Shown piece by piece: positions 17,325 to 25,549 of a stretch of DNA of 53,973 nucleotides (the stretch's first letter is position 1; each line of letters opens with the position of its first letter). Made by a program: the position numbers and the translations under genes. The stretch comes from an uncultured Candidatus Saccharibacteria bacterium (GTDB lineage: Bacteria; Patescibacteriota; Saccharimonadia; Saccharimonadales; Saccharimonadaceae), in NCBI GenBank assembly GCA_947428935.1, contig CANENS010000010.1, positions 1-53,973 on the forward strand, in the 5' to 3' direction. Under the pieces are notes generated by a model, which saw only the letters and a program-made list of their open reading frames with translations, was not told the origin of the DNA and did no database searches.

Positions 17325-18335
17325 ATGAGAAAAAAATGGTTAAGAATCGTTGCGGCTTTCGGGCTAATGCTGGCTGGGGGGGCGAGCCTCCTCGGCTCTA
17401 GCACCGCGGTTTATGCCGACGAAAATACTCCGTCGACTTGGATTCAGCTCTCGCCGGCTGCTGCCACTGTTACTATGATGGGGGGAGATAGGCTCGAAGG
17501 GAAGCACGAGCGTTGTCCTGCCGGATCAGAATCGGAAGAGGGGGGCTGTCGTGTAGCAGTGAAAAATATCGGAAAAGAGAATTTTAGTTATAAGATTTAT
17601 ACTTCTCCATACGTTGTTTCCGGCTCGGACTATCAGCTCAACTTTTCGGAAGACGCTGCGACTTCGTATACGCAAATCGCACGTTGGATCACCTTTTTGG
17701 ACGATGACGGCAGTTATAAAAAGGAGATCACGAAAAATATTGCGCCAGGAGAGACTCAGGAGATCAACTATCGTATTACGGTTCCAGATGATGTCCCGGG
17801 AGGCGCACAATATGCAGTAATTTGGGCAGAAGTGACCAGTGCTGAGAGCGGGGCTAGCGTCCAGACTGCTCCGCGCACCGGCACGGTGGTTTCTGGCCGC
17901 TCGATTGGCGACACCGTTCAGAGTGCCGAGATTAGCGATTATCAGTTTCAGCGTTTCTCGATTGGTGGCTCTCTGACTGCGCACGCTATGATTAAAAATA
18001 CTGGTAACACTGACTTCGATGCCTATTATACCTATACCGCCAAAACTTTATTTGGGAAAGAAGTGCACGATCCAATCAAGGACACGATTGCAACTTACCC
18101 TGATACAGAATATCCTGTGGATGTAAAGTGGGAAGATGGTTTGCCCTTTTTTGGTTTGCTTCGAGTCCAATTTTCGGTTACAGCCGCTGATCAGGTGATT
18201 GACGAAACTCATTTGGTGCTGATTATGCCAGTTTTTGTGATAATTTTGCTAATTTTGTTGTTGACAGTCATTATTATCTGGATTATAATCATAAACAGAA
18301 AGCGCAAAGAGCGTAAAGCCCGCACTCTAGTATAA
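17325..18335 (+). CDS. DUF916-like cell-surface protein, paralogue of the preceding gene
   Basis: A 336-residue protein with the same plan as its neighbour: signal peptide ending VYADE, a DUF916-like domain (PGETQEINYRITVPDDVPGGAQYAVIWAE), a second beta domain with MIKNTGNTDFDAYY, and a C-terminal helix (VFVIILLILLLTVIIIWIIII) with a lysine/arginine-rich tail. It differs by an early loop with two cysteines (about residues 65-75) that may form a disulfide. GGAGG lies 6 nt before the ATG. The two genes are tandem duplicates and probably form a hetero-assembly on the outer face of the membrane. Confidence 0.75.
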   Translation: MRKKWLRIVAAFGLMLAGGASLLGSSTAVYADENTPSTWIQLSPAAATVTMMGGDRLEGKHERCPAGSESEEGGCRVAVKNIGKENFSYKIYTSPYVVSGSDYQLNFSEDAATSYTQIARWITFLDDDGSYKKEITKNIAPGETQEINYRITVPDDVPGGAQYAVIWAEVTSAESGASVQTAPRTGTVVSGRSIGDTVQSAEISDYQFQRFSIGGSLTAHAMIKNTGNTDFDAYYTYTAKTLFGKEVHDPIKDTIATYPDTEYPVDVKWEDGLPFFGLLRVQFSVTAADQVIDETHLVLIMPVFVIILLILLLTVIIIWIIIINRKRKERKARTLV

Positions 18336-18456
18336 AAAACAAAAATAAAAAGGGTGACGGTTACCATAATATCTTGCTTAAGCAGCTCGGTATTCTGCGA
18401 GATGGTATTCTAGCGCAATCGACATAAAAAGCTAAAACGAAAGAGCGAGTGTGCAT

Positions 18457-19440
18457 ATGAAACAAACACGAAAGCAATTTTTAGGTCTAGCGGGTCTGGC
18501 AGCTGTGATGGCCATGACGACGGCAGCGTTCGTATTGCCATCCACTGAAGTCGCAGCGGAAGACACGGGTAGCGTTAATTTTCGCGTTAGTGTTGGCGAA
18601 ATAACGACTAGCGCAAACTTTTCTAACCCGCAGGACGGTGCAGCCTTGACCGATCCAAATTTGCAAGTTAATATTAACTATAGTGAGGCTAGTCGGCTAC
18701 AATACATCTTGCACTACACCGATGCGAATGGTTCAACTCAAGAAGTGATTGTGCGTGATATCCAAACCGGTACAGTCTCGGGCAGCGACGAGTTCATTCT
18801 CGACCTTAGCCAGTACGGTTATGGTAAGTATAGCCTGACGGTACGTGCTTACAAAGATAATTCGGCCACCGGCGCATATCACGAAGATACCGTAAACTTT
18901 ACTTATGGCGCGATCAATATTCCGCCGGAAGACAACGCAGTTAGTTTTGTCCAGGGTGAAAACCCAGTGATTCGCGCTGAAATCTCAGACAATGTAGATA
19001 AGGTGCAAGTGCAAGTTTACGACAAGAGTGGTAAAGCCATGTTTGTTGATGCTAGTGGTAAAGAAAGCCCGTTGTTAGTTGATCGTGGCCATATTGATCC
19101 TAGTACCGGCCAGCTTTTAGTAGAGCTGCCGTTCATAGAATATGGTATTGCTCCAGGTGATTATACTACGGTGCTCGCAGCCTATGACCGTGATGGCAAA
19201 TTTCTCGACATGGCCACCTACAACTTCAGCTATGTCACGGAATCAGTTGATCCGAATCATTCAGACCAATCAGGTCAACCCGGCACAGTGACACCAAACA
19301 CGCCGAATACTGGCTCAACCAAAGAAGGCCTAACGCTTTCTCGCATTGATTACTTCCTGACCGGCTTGATGGTTTTCGCGGCAGTGTCTGGATTTGCCTG
19401 CTTTATGATTTACCGCCACAAACGAACGTTACGAAAGTAA
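18457..19440 (+). CDS. Sortase-signal-like surface protein
   Basis: A protein of about 327 residues with a signal peptide (LAGLAAVMAMTTAAFVLPSTEVAA), two or three beta-sandwich-like repeats (residues about 45-255, each with an Ala/Tyr-rich last strand) and a Pro/Thr/Asn linker. It ends NTPNTGS, a hydrophobic helix, then RHKRTLRK. That order (xPxTG-like motif, helix, positive tail) is a sortase sorting signal, though TPNTG is not canonical LPXTG. Start choice: GTG at 18451 or ATG at 18457, with no clear ribosome site; I chose the ATG. With the WxL-like and DUF916-like genes upstream it resembles the Firmicutes WxL loci, where an LPXTG protein is also present. Confidence 0.65.
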   Translation: MKQTRKQFLGLAGLAAVMAMTTAAFVLPSTEVAAEDTGSVNFRVSVGEITTSANFSNPQDGAALTDPNLQVNINYSEASRLQYILHYTDANGSTQEVIVRDIQTGTVSGSDEFILDLSQYGYGKYSLTVRAYKDNSATGAYHEDTVNFTYGAINIPPEDNAVSFVQGENPVIRAEISDNVDKVQVQVYDKSGKAMFVDASGKESPLLVDRGHIDPSTGQLLVELPFIEYGIAPGDYTTVLAAYDRDGKFLDMATYNFSYVTESVDPNHSDQSGQPGTVTPNTPNTGSTKEGLTLSRIDYFLTGLMVFAAVSGFACFMIYRHKRTLRK

Positions 19441-19469
19441 ACTTAAGGCCTAAATCCATAAAATCAAAA

Positions 19470-19497
19470 AGGAACTAGTTATGCTAGTTTCTTTTTA
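19470..19497 (+). terminator. Intrinsic terminator
   Basis: GGAACTAG pairs with CTAGTTTC around TTATG, followed by TTTTT. It ends the surface-protein cluster. Confidence 0.75.
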
Positions 19498-19672
19498 ATA
19501 ATCTGCAGTATATTTTGTTTGTCTGGGAGTACGTTTCTCAAATGTCGGAGTACGATTATTTTTTCGACCAAAACCTGCATTTTTCCAGGGGTAAATCAAA
19601 AAATCGTATTTTAGTAAACTTTTGAGAGCTCGGAGTATACCTTTTAAGCTCCGCAGTATGACTATTCGCTCG

Positions 19673-21037
19673 CTATTTCAGCATATTTTTGCGCTTCAAT
19701 AGGGTATGGTAGGTAATGGCAAAACGATGAGCCTCATCGTCGATCCGAGCGATTAATTTCGCAATATGCGAATTTGAGGGAAGTAACAGGACGGAATAGT
19801 CTGCTTCGGGATTTTTGTCTAGATTCTCGTGACCGAGCCCGGAAATTAGTAACTCTGATTTAGTATCAGCGTTTTCTGAGCCGTCTATATCTTTCGGCTT
19901 TTTCGGCACCACAATGCGGACTTGGGCACTGCGTGAGTGGTCACCAGACTTGTCACGCCCGATCACGCTGATATTGTGTGACCAGAGCAAATCTTTGACC
20001 GCATTGACCTGATGAACACCGCCGTCGAGAATCACCAAATCCGGTAAATCCCATTCGTCGTGCTTCAGGCGCCGTTCTAATACTTCACGCAGATTTGCCG
20101 TGTCATCATTTTGTTGGCGCCGCAACTTGAATTTGCGATATTCCGCACGATCAGAGACGCCGTTGATGAACACTACCATGGAACCCACCACATTGGTGCC
20201 GGACTGATGCGAAATATCATAACCCTCAATTCGCCGCGGCGGCTCGGGCAGGCGCAGCATCATTTGTAGGTCAACCAGAGCCTGGTCCGAAGAAATATCC
20301 ATAAATTCTTTATCAGAAAACACAATCTTTTTCTGTAGCTCGCGCAGACCAAAAAGCTGCTTACGGAGCTCTGTTGCCTCCTCAAATCTCTGCTCCTCAG
20401 CCGCTTGTTTCATTTGCTTTTCTAATTGTTTAAGTAATTTATAACGACCGCCCTCAAGATAAAGAATCAGCTTACGCAAATTTTTCTTGTATTCTCGCGG
20501 CGTGGTTTTTTCGATCTCTATCCCGGGCGTCAAGCCTAAATCGGTATTAAGGGTTTTCTTGCCGTCATAAGGCTTATCGTAATACGGAAAAACCTTGCGC
20601 AAAATCCGCACTGCTGTCTCGACTACCTTTTTGCCATAAAACGGCCCGATATAAGTCGCTTTGTCGTCTTGCGGCGTACGCGTGAAACTGACGTAGGGAA
20701 TCTCGGACTTCATGTCAATCCGGATATAAGAAACGGTTTTGTCATCGCGTAGCAGAATATTCCATTTTGGCTTATAACGCTTAATCATCTCGGATTCGAG
20801 AAAAAGCGCATCCATTTCGGTATCCACCACAATCCAGTCCGTATCCGCAATCTCACGCACTAAGGCTTCGGTTTTCGGATCCTTGCGCGTATTGTGAAAA
20901 TATTGGCGTACGCGGTTTTTGAGCACCGCTGCCTTGCCAACGTAAATCACCTCGCCATCAGCGCTTTTGTGAAAATATACCCCCGGCGCCGCCGGCAGCG
21001 TCTTTAACTTCTCCGCTAATTCTTTCGGGATAGGCAT
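19673..21037 (-). CDS. uvrC: Excinuclease ABC subunit C (UvrC), short form
   Basis: The dual-incision nuclease of excision repair. Residues 10-90 are the GIY-YIG nuclease (GVYFHKSADGEVIYVGKA with R and E further on). Residues about 195-235 are the UvrB-binding UVR helices (KQMKQAAEEQRFEEATELRKQL). From about 265 comes the RNase H-like nuclease (IEGYDISHQSGTNVVGSMVVF, DLVILDGGVHQVNAV, DDEAHRFAITYH). The protein stops at 454 residues, just after the RNase H-like core, so it lacks the C-terminal tandem helix-hairpin-helix domain of the usual 600-residue enzyme. The ATG follows a minus-strand TATAAT by about 6 nt (leaderless). Confidence 0.95.
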   Translation of the reverse strand: MPIPKELAEKLKTLPAAPGVYFHKSADGEVIYVGKAAVLKNRVRQYFHNTRKDPKTEALVREIADTDWIVVDTEMDALFLESEMIKRYKPKWNILLRDDKTVSYIRIDMKSEIPYVSFTRTPQDDKATYIGPFYGKKVVETAVRILRKVFPYYDKPYDGKKTLNTDLGLTPGIEIEKTTPREYKKNLRKLILYLEGGRYKLLKQLEKQMKQAAEEQRFEEATELRKQLFGLRELQKKIVFSDKEFMDISSDQALVDLQMMLRLPEPPRRIEGYDISHQSGTNVVGSMVVFINGVSDRAEYRKFKLRRQQNDDTANLREVLERRLKHDEWDLPDLVILDGGVHQVNAVKDLLWSHNISVIGRDKSGDHSRSAQVRIVVPKKPKDIDGSENADTKSELLISGLGHENLDKNPEADYSVLLLPSNSHIAKLIARIDDEAHRFAITYHTLLKRKNMLK

Positions 21038-21094
21038 AATATAATTATAACATATTCTAATTTTTCGATCACAAAGCTGGAGGGATCTTAGTCT

Positions 21095-21817
21095 TTAGAT
21101 GTCAGCTAGAGCCTTGATATCGCGCAGTACTTCTTTTGCTTTGCTGTCTTCGTCGGCGGCACCTTTGAAATTGATAGCGATCTGCTTGCCGCTGCGTAAG
21201 TGGATGAGATATTGATTTTCTGAAAAATCGATTCGCGCAACGTCGCTCACAGAGTAAACTTCTGGCTTATGAAACGGTCGATGTGAGACTAATTGACCGT
21301 CTTGAAAATACAGCCCCCGGGATCTCACATGCCACGCCACGAACGCAATATTGATAGCAACGATTAAAATAATTATGAATATATAGATATAATCTGCCGT
21401 TTCCTCGTCACCAGGATAAAAAGCACGAATAATACCCCTCAGTGCATAAACTAACACTAGACTCAGGATGATAACGGCGATTACGCCTGGAGAAAAAAGT
21501 AGTTGCGAGGATCGCAAGTTGTACTTATGAATAGCGTGGCGTTGGTATGCTGGATCTGTGCGCCTAATCTTGGTTTCGCTTAGCAGTGAATTAGTGGTGA
21601 CGGGGAATTCGGCCACTTCTTGAGTTGCTATTTGTTCACGGGGTTGGTGTGAGTTTTGCGGCAACATTTCTTCAATTATGATATATTCGTCATTTTGCCC
21701 AATTTCTTTGACTTTCCTGATGAAGTCATCCTCGGTTTTTAGAAAACCTCCTTCGGCTGCGTTGGCTTCTGGGTATAAATCTGCCTTATAGTAAGGCTTC
21801 CCGCGCCAGTAAATCAT
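21095..21817 (-). CDS. Unknown two-helix membrane protein
   Basis: A 240-residue protein of no family I recognise. Residues 1-95 are soluble and acidic; two membrane helices follow (about 109-130 and 142-162). The last 75 residues form a beta-rich domain (SRGLYFQDGQLVSHRPFHKPEVYSVSDVARIDFSENQYLIHLRSG) with a PH-like/YdbT-type strand pattern. The start at 21817 lies only 9 bp from a divergent small gene, and no clear promoter is visible, so the true start may be further in. Confidence 0.6.
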   Translation of the reverse strand: MIYWRGKPYYKADLYPEANAAEGGFLKTEDDFIRKVKEIGQNDEYIIIEEMLPQNSHQPREQIATQEVAEFPVTTNSLLSETKIRRTDPAYQRHAIHKYNLRSSQLLFSPGVIAVIILSLVLVYALRGIIRAFYPGDEETADYIYIFIIILIVAINIAFVAWHVRSRGLYFQDGQLVSHRPFHKPEVYSVSDVARIDFSENQYLIHLRSGKQIAINFKGAADEDSKAKEVLRDIKALADI

Positions 21818-21826
21818 TGTGTCCAG

Positions 21827-22012
21827 ATGGCAAAACAGAAGGCTGGCAATGCTCAGGCCGAAGACAACTCGATTCTGTACCTAGTCCTGCAGATTTTTGG
21901 TCTCGGTATCGTCAATTATGCACTGATACAGAATGAGCTGAACGGCATCGTGAAGACGCATTGGGATGCCACGGGGAATATGATGAACGATAATGGCTCA
22001 CAAAACGCCTAA
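21827..22012 (+). CDS. Small one-helix membrane protein (DUF4234/TM2-like end)
   Basis: A 61-residue protein with one hydrophobic segment (ILYLVLQIFGLGIVNYALIQNELN). That wording resembles the last helix of DUF4234/TM2-type proteins, so it may be a minimal or truncated member. It overlaps the next gene by 20 bp, suggesting coupled translation. No ribosome site is evident. Confidence 0.45.
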   Translation: MAKQKAGNAQAEDNSILYLVLQIFGLGIVNYALIQNELNGIVKTHWDATGNMMNDNGSQNA

Positions 22013-22424
22013 AACCCTCCGCAAGCTAGTAGAACTATTTTTGCAACCGCGCAGCATAACCCTCGCCCTGGTGGCGCTGGGTTTTGTTGTGACGGTGGGA
22101 ATTTTAGGGTACAAGATCCCCTGTCCCTTTTATGAGTTAACTGGCTGGCATTGCCCAGGCTGTGGTATATCGAGGCTGTTTTTGGCGTTGTTTGATATTA
22201 ATTTTTACCAAGCCTTTCGTTGGAATCCATTTGTTTTTATTTTGCTACCTTTTGCGATTTTTCTCCTGCTCGATTATGTTTTGAAATACATTGCCGATAG
22301 CCAAAATAGCCTTTACTATAAAATCCCTTCAGGGTTTTGGACTGGGCTGCTAGTTGCAGTCATCGTCTATGGAATTTTACGCAATCTCCCAGCGTTTGCT
22401 TTTCTGGCTCCGACTGCTATCTAA
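21993..22424 (+). CDS. DUF2752 family membrane protein
   Basis: A 143-residue membrane protein with a helix at about 20-40, then CPFYELTGWHCPGCGISRLFLALF, the diagnostic CPGCGxxR motif of DUF2752 (PF10825), and two further helices (about 76-95 and 112-131). The function of DUF2752 is unknown; the cysteines may bind metal or be redox active. It follows the small membrane gene with a 20-bp overlap. Variable-repeat cassette B begins 20 bp after its stop codon. Confidence 0.75.
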   Translation: MAHKTPKTLRKLVELFLQPRSITLALVALGFVVTVGILGYKIPCPFYELTGWHCPGCGISRLFLALFDINFYQAFRWNPFVFILLPFAIFLLLDYVLKYIADSQNSLYYKIPSGFWTGLLVAVIVYGILRNLPAFAFLAPTAI

Positions 22425-22443
22425 AGAGTTTCTTATTGACTAG

Positions 22444-22646
22444 TTCGCAGCGGAGATGTCCATATCGGTCGCGGTCGTTTGTGGCACTCTGGCATCGGCG
22501 GTTACGGATGGTCGTCCCGGGCTACTTCTTCTGATCTTCGTTATGTATACTTCCTTTTCTTCAATGCGTCTGCCGTCACCCCGTCCAACGACGATAACGC
22601 TCGCTGGGTCGCCTTCCCCCTCCGCTGCTCGAGCATAGGCGGTAAC
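22444..22646 (+). repeat. Orphan variable-repeat cassette B (only plus-strand copy)
   Basis: It runs from TTCGCAGCGG (22444) to CCGCTGC (22628) and then TCGAGCATA. It encodes VRSGDVHI, GRGRLW, GIGGYGWSSRATSSD, RWVAFPLRC and the SSI-type tail. It sits 20 bp after the DUF2752 gene, in the opposite orientation to all other copies. No start codon is in frame immediately upstream. Confidence 0.8.
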
Positions 22647-22779
22647 AGCATGTAGAATAGAAGCAGGAGCAGTCCCATAAGAAAAACTCAGTTTACTAGT
22701 TAAATACTGTTCAAAAAATAGGGTACTTTTATACTTACGCTTGAAGACCTATATTCTTCGTGAAACCCATCCTGGAACC

Positions 22780-23193
22780 CTAAGCAATTATAAAATTGAG
22801 TGCAGAATTGACAATGCTCATCAATAAACTACTAAAGGCCATCTGCCAAAAATTCATCTCTACTCCAGGCAAAATCCGGATCGTCAAAGCCACCATAGCG
22901 GTGTTGATAATGATGGTAGAAATTCCCATAGTTAAAATCGCTAGCGGCAACGCAAAAGTTTTGATCAAGGGTTTCACAATCGCATTTAATAATGAAAAGA
23001 CCAATCCCGCCACCACGAAATATATCCAGGCCTGCGAAGTCAAGAGCGGATTGATTAAGTCTAAACATTTGGTGCCAGCCGGACATGGTACGACGGAGGC
23101 AGAGACCTTCCCTAGCCAAAAAACGCACAACCAAAACCCTAAACTCGAAGCTAGAACTCGCAAGAGGAAGCCTAAAAATTGATGTTTCACCAT
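22780..23193 (-). CDS. Phage-holin-4_2 (PF04020)-like membrane protein
   Basis: A 137-residue protein with four hydrophobic helices. The signature VFSLLNAIVKPLIKTFALPLAILTMGI, a helix followed by an NxxxKPxxxxxxLPxxxxTxG motif, is the core of PF04020 (mycobacterial/phage holin superfamily IV), found in many bacteria as a chromosomal envelope protein. A short loop with two cysteines (PCPAGTKC) lies between helices one and two. The start at 23193 follows a minus-strand TATAAT by about 15 nt. No phage genes are near, so lysis is unlikely to be its role. Confidence 0.75.
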   Translation of the reverse strand: MVKHQFLGFLLRVLASSLGFWLCVFWLGKVSASVVPCPAGTKCLDLINPLLTSQAWIYFVVAGLVFSLLNAIVKPLIKTFALPLAILTMGISTIIINTAMVALTIRILPGVEMNFWQMAFSSLLMSIVNSALNFIIA

Positions 23194-23284
23194 AACTTAG
23201 TTTTCATTATACCACATATAACCGAAGTCTTGCCCTAGTGCTGGTGGCAACCTGTAATATTTATGCTTATTCTATATATTATAT

Positions 23285-23479
23285 ACTGTCTAGCTAGGCA
23301 GCGGAGGGGGAAGCCGCGCCAGCGATAGTAGTCGTAGGACGGGTTGACGCCAGACGCACTGAAGCTGAAGCTGTATGCAGAACGAACATCAGAAGAATTA
23401 GCCTTAGGCGACCATCCGAACCCGCCGATGCCAGAGTCCCACAAACGACCGTAATTGATATTGACGTCTCCGCTGCGAA
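23285..23479 (-). repeat. Orphan variable-repeat cassette C
   Basis: Minus strand, TTCGCAGCGG at 23479-23470 to CCGCTGC at 23304-23298. It encodes VRSGDVNINYGRLW, GIGGFGWS, SYDYYRWRGFPLRC and the LARQ tail type. It lies between the divergent promoters of the holin-like gene and the thioredoxin-like gene. An open frame extends upstream to a GTG at 23531, but that overlaps the neighbour's promoter region and has no ribosome site. Confidence 0.8.
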
Positions 23480-23562
23480 CGTTACCTAGATCAGATCTTA
23501 AGTGATTAAAGTTCCGCAAAATTTCTTCCACCGAAGAACCTAAGGTGTGCTATAATCAAACT

Positions 23563-24612
23563 ATGGTTTGTGTTGCGGCGTTTATTGTTTTGAGCTTGGT
23601 GGGTGTCTTTGTAGCGTTTCTCAGTATTTTTAAGCGCGATATCGGCCGCAAATATTGGGCGGTTTTCAAGAAATCTTGGGGTTGCGTTGGTAAGAAAGTA
23701 CGCCTGCAGAAGTGCGAAACGAATTTCAAAGATGATGTGAAGAATTCGTTACTGAGTAAAGTGGTTTTAAAACATCCGAAATGGGTGAAGCCGCTCGGCA
23801 CAGCGATTGAGATCTTTTCGGTAGCGATTGTTTTTATAACGATTTGGTCATTGGTGGAATCAGTAAAGGCGCTGCTAGCGATTTGGGTTTTTGGAACATG
23901 TAATGTTTCGCAACCGGCGAGTTGTGCTTTGGGGGCAGAAGTATGCGGGATTGATGCCGAGGAGCCGAAAAACCCGCTGGAATGGACTGGTCGCTGGTTC
24001 GGCGAATGGGGCGAAATTTTTGCTAATATTCCAGATCGTTTCCACGACTGGCCGGTAGAAGATTATTTGGTCGAGCCCTATTCCTTTGCGCGGCCGTATC
24101 AAGACGGCAAGCCTCTAGCACTAGACATCTTTGACCCTGGCTGTACCGTTTGCATGCAATCGTATAAGAATCAGATCGAGTCCGGATTTTTCGAAAATTA
24201 CAACACGGTACTCATGGTTTACCCGATTGAAACGGGAGCTAACGAGTACAAATTTAATAATTCCGACTTAATTGCGCGCTATATGCATGCGGCGACGTTG
24301 TTGGAAACGAATTATGCACCAGAGATTATTAAGCGGCTTTTTACCGAATCTAATAAGGAAGGCCAGAATTATCAGGCATATATGATGTCGTTGGATCGGG
24401 AGGATGCCGAGAAAGAGTTGCAAAAATGGCTAAAAGACTTTGGCGCCGAGAAGGCTCAGCTTGCCCGAATCAAGGAATTAAGTCAGGGCGAAGAAGTGAC
24501 CGAGATTATGCAAAAAATCAAAGAAACCGTTGAAGAGAAAATTCATGCGAAAGGCATACCAACCTTAATTTATGATGGAAAAAAGCATCATGGACTATAC
24601 AAAGCCGAGTGA
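23563..24612 (+). CDS. Membrane-anchored thioredoxin-fold (DsbA-like) protein
   Basis: About 349 residues. TATAAT at 23551-23556 lies 6 nt before the ATG at 23563, so the start is leaderless (an earlier in-frame start at 23545 would precede the promoter). Residues 1-20 are a membrane helix and about 84-106 a second one. A Cys-containing loop (GTCNVSQPASCALGAEVCG) follows. The thioredoxin domain begins LALDIFDPGCTVCMQSY, with a CxxC active site, and ends GIPTLIYDG with the cis-proline loop. A helical insert lies between. It is probably an extracytoplasmic thiol oxidoreductase or chaperone. Two small envelope genes follow in the same operon. Confidence 0.65.
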   Translation: MVCVAAFIVLSLVGVFVAFLSIFKRDIGRKYWAVFKKSWGCVGKKVRLQKCETNFKDDVKNSLLSKVVLKHPKWVKPLGTAIEIFSVAIVFITIWSLVESVKALLAIWVFGTCNVSQPASCALGAEVCGIDAEEPKNPLEWTGRWFGEWGEIFANIPDRFHDWPVEDYLVEPYSFARPYQDGKPLALDIFDPGCTVCMQSYKNQIESGFFENYNTVLMVYPIETGANEYKFNNSDLIARYMHAATLLETNYAPEIIKRLFTESNKEGQNYQAYMMSLDREDAEKELQKWLKDFGAEKAQLARIKELSQGEEVTEIMQKIKETVEEKIHAKGIPTLIYDGKKHHGLYKAE

Positions 24613-24622
24613 AATATCGCTG

Positions 24623-25147
24623 ATGATCTGCAAAAATATATGCCGACTGACCACGGTTAGTTTTTTGTTAGCTGTAATTTTGGTCCTATCTCTGTTGAGT
24701 TGGCGGCCGGCCGCTGCAATCAGTGGAAAGAAGTACGATACGATTTCACAAAACTGTACAACAATCAAGCAATCTTTGCGCCAGTTGCAAAAAACTGACT
24801 CGCGCACTCGCTCATACCTCGGCACTACCTACGAGACGATCGCTACCAAATTCATCATACCCCTGAACTTGCGCTTAGTAAAAAACGGGCGTCCTGATAC
24901 GGATCTGACCGAAATCCAGTCAGATTTCACTTATTCGCATGGCCAATTTAAAGAAAAATATACCGAATATATGAAGGAGCTCGAGACTTTGATTGGGATG
25001 GAGTGTCAGCGTTACCCCGATGCTTTTTATGGGCAATTGGAGAAAGTGCGGGAGAGCCGGGCTAAATTGCAAAAAACCGTTAATAGTCTCACAAAGTTGA
25101 GCGCTGCGCAAACGGAAGCGGTGGCGACGCTGAGGAGATCGCTATGA
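24623..25147 (+). CDS. Secreted or anchored helical protein, unknown
   Basis: About 174 residues if started at the ATG at 24623, which gives a good signal peptide (SFLLAVILVLSLLSWRPAAA). In-frame ATGs at 24572 and 24590 would add a leader overlapping the previous gene. The mature part is helical and Lys/Gln/Thr-rich with two cysteines and probable coiled coil at about 120-170. I recognise no family. Its stop overlaps the next start by 4 bp (ATGA). Its place between a DsbA-like gene and another anchored gene suggests an envelope role. Confidence 0.6.
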   Translation: MICKNICRLTTVSFLLAVILVLSLLSWRPAAAISGKKYDTISQNCTTIKQSLRQLQKTDSRTRSYLGTTYETIATKFIIPLNLRLVKNGRPDTDLTEIQSDFTYSHGQFKEKYTEYMKELETLIGMECQRYPDAFYGQLEKVRESRAKLQKTVNSLTKLSAAQTEAVATLRRSL

Positions 25148-25527
25148 ATACCTCGCGTGGCGGTCGCAATTTAATATTGATGGGTTTTAGCGCAATTGTG
25201 ATTGCGGCCATTACCACCTCTGTTAGTTTATTGATTTATCGCCTGACTGGCGACATTTACCTCGATCGTTCGCGCCCGGGCTATTTGCCGGATGAGGAGG
25301 AGGCTAGCGAAGAGATCAATGAGACGAATTTTGTCTATCCGGATTCCGGCGAGTTGGATATGCACGAGCTCGACGAGTATTTGCGGCAATATCGTAAGCT
25401 CGACGAACGCCTCAATAAGTTGACTGACCCCTATGGGCCAGGGCCGCTTTCGGATGAATCGCTCGGAATCACTGGTGACCCTAAGCCGCCGGAAGATGAT
25501 GGTGGCGAAGACTCAGAGTCAACATAG
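25144..25527 (+). CDS. Acidic single-pass membrane protein, unknown
   Basis: 127 residues: a short basic N-terminus, one membrane helix (LILMGFSAIVIAAITTSVSLLIY), then a very acidic extracytoplasmic part rich in D, E, P and G. It overlaps the preceding gene by 4 bp (ATGA), a typical translational coupling. No family recognised. murC follows 22 bp later and may be co-transcribed. Confidence 0.6.
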   Translation: MNTSRGGRNLILMGFSAIVIAAITTSVSLLIYRLTGDIYLDRSRPGYLPDEEEASEEINETNFVYPDSGELDMHELDEYLRQYRKLDERLNKLTDPYGPGPLSDESLGITGDPKPPEDDGGEDSEST

Positions 25528-25549
25528 TAGCAAGAAGAGGAGGCGAAAG

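Noticed and set aside
22456-22638. Plus-strand 60-codon frame inside cassette B
   Set aside because: It is out of frame with the conserved VRSG...PLRC reading and is an accident of the cassette's composition.
22780-23193. Prophage, from the holin-like protein
   Set aside because: No other phage genes lie nearby and PF04020 proteins are common chromosomal membrane proteins.
23235-23531. Cassette C frame as a complete 98-residue gene
   Set aside because: The upstream part overlaps a neighbour's promoter region, has no ribosome site, and differs from the lead-in of every other cassette; only the cassette portion is conserved.
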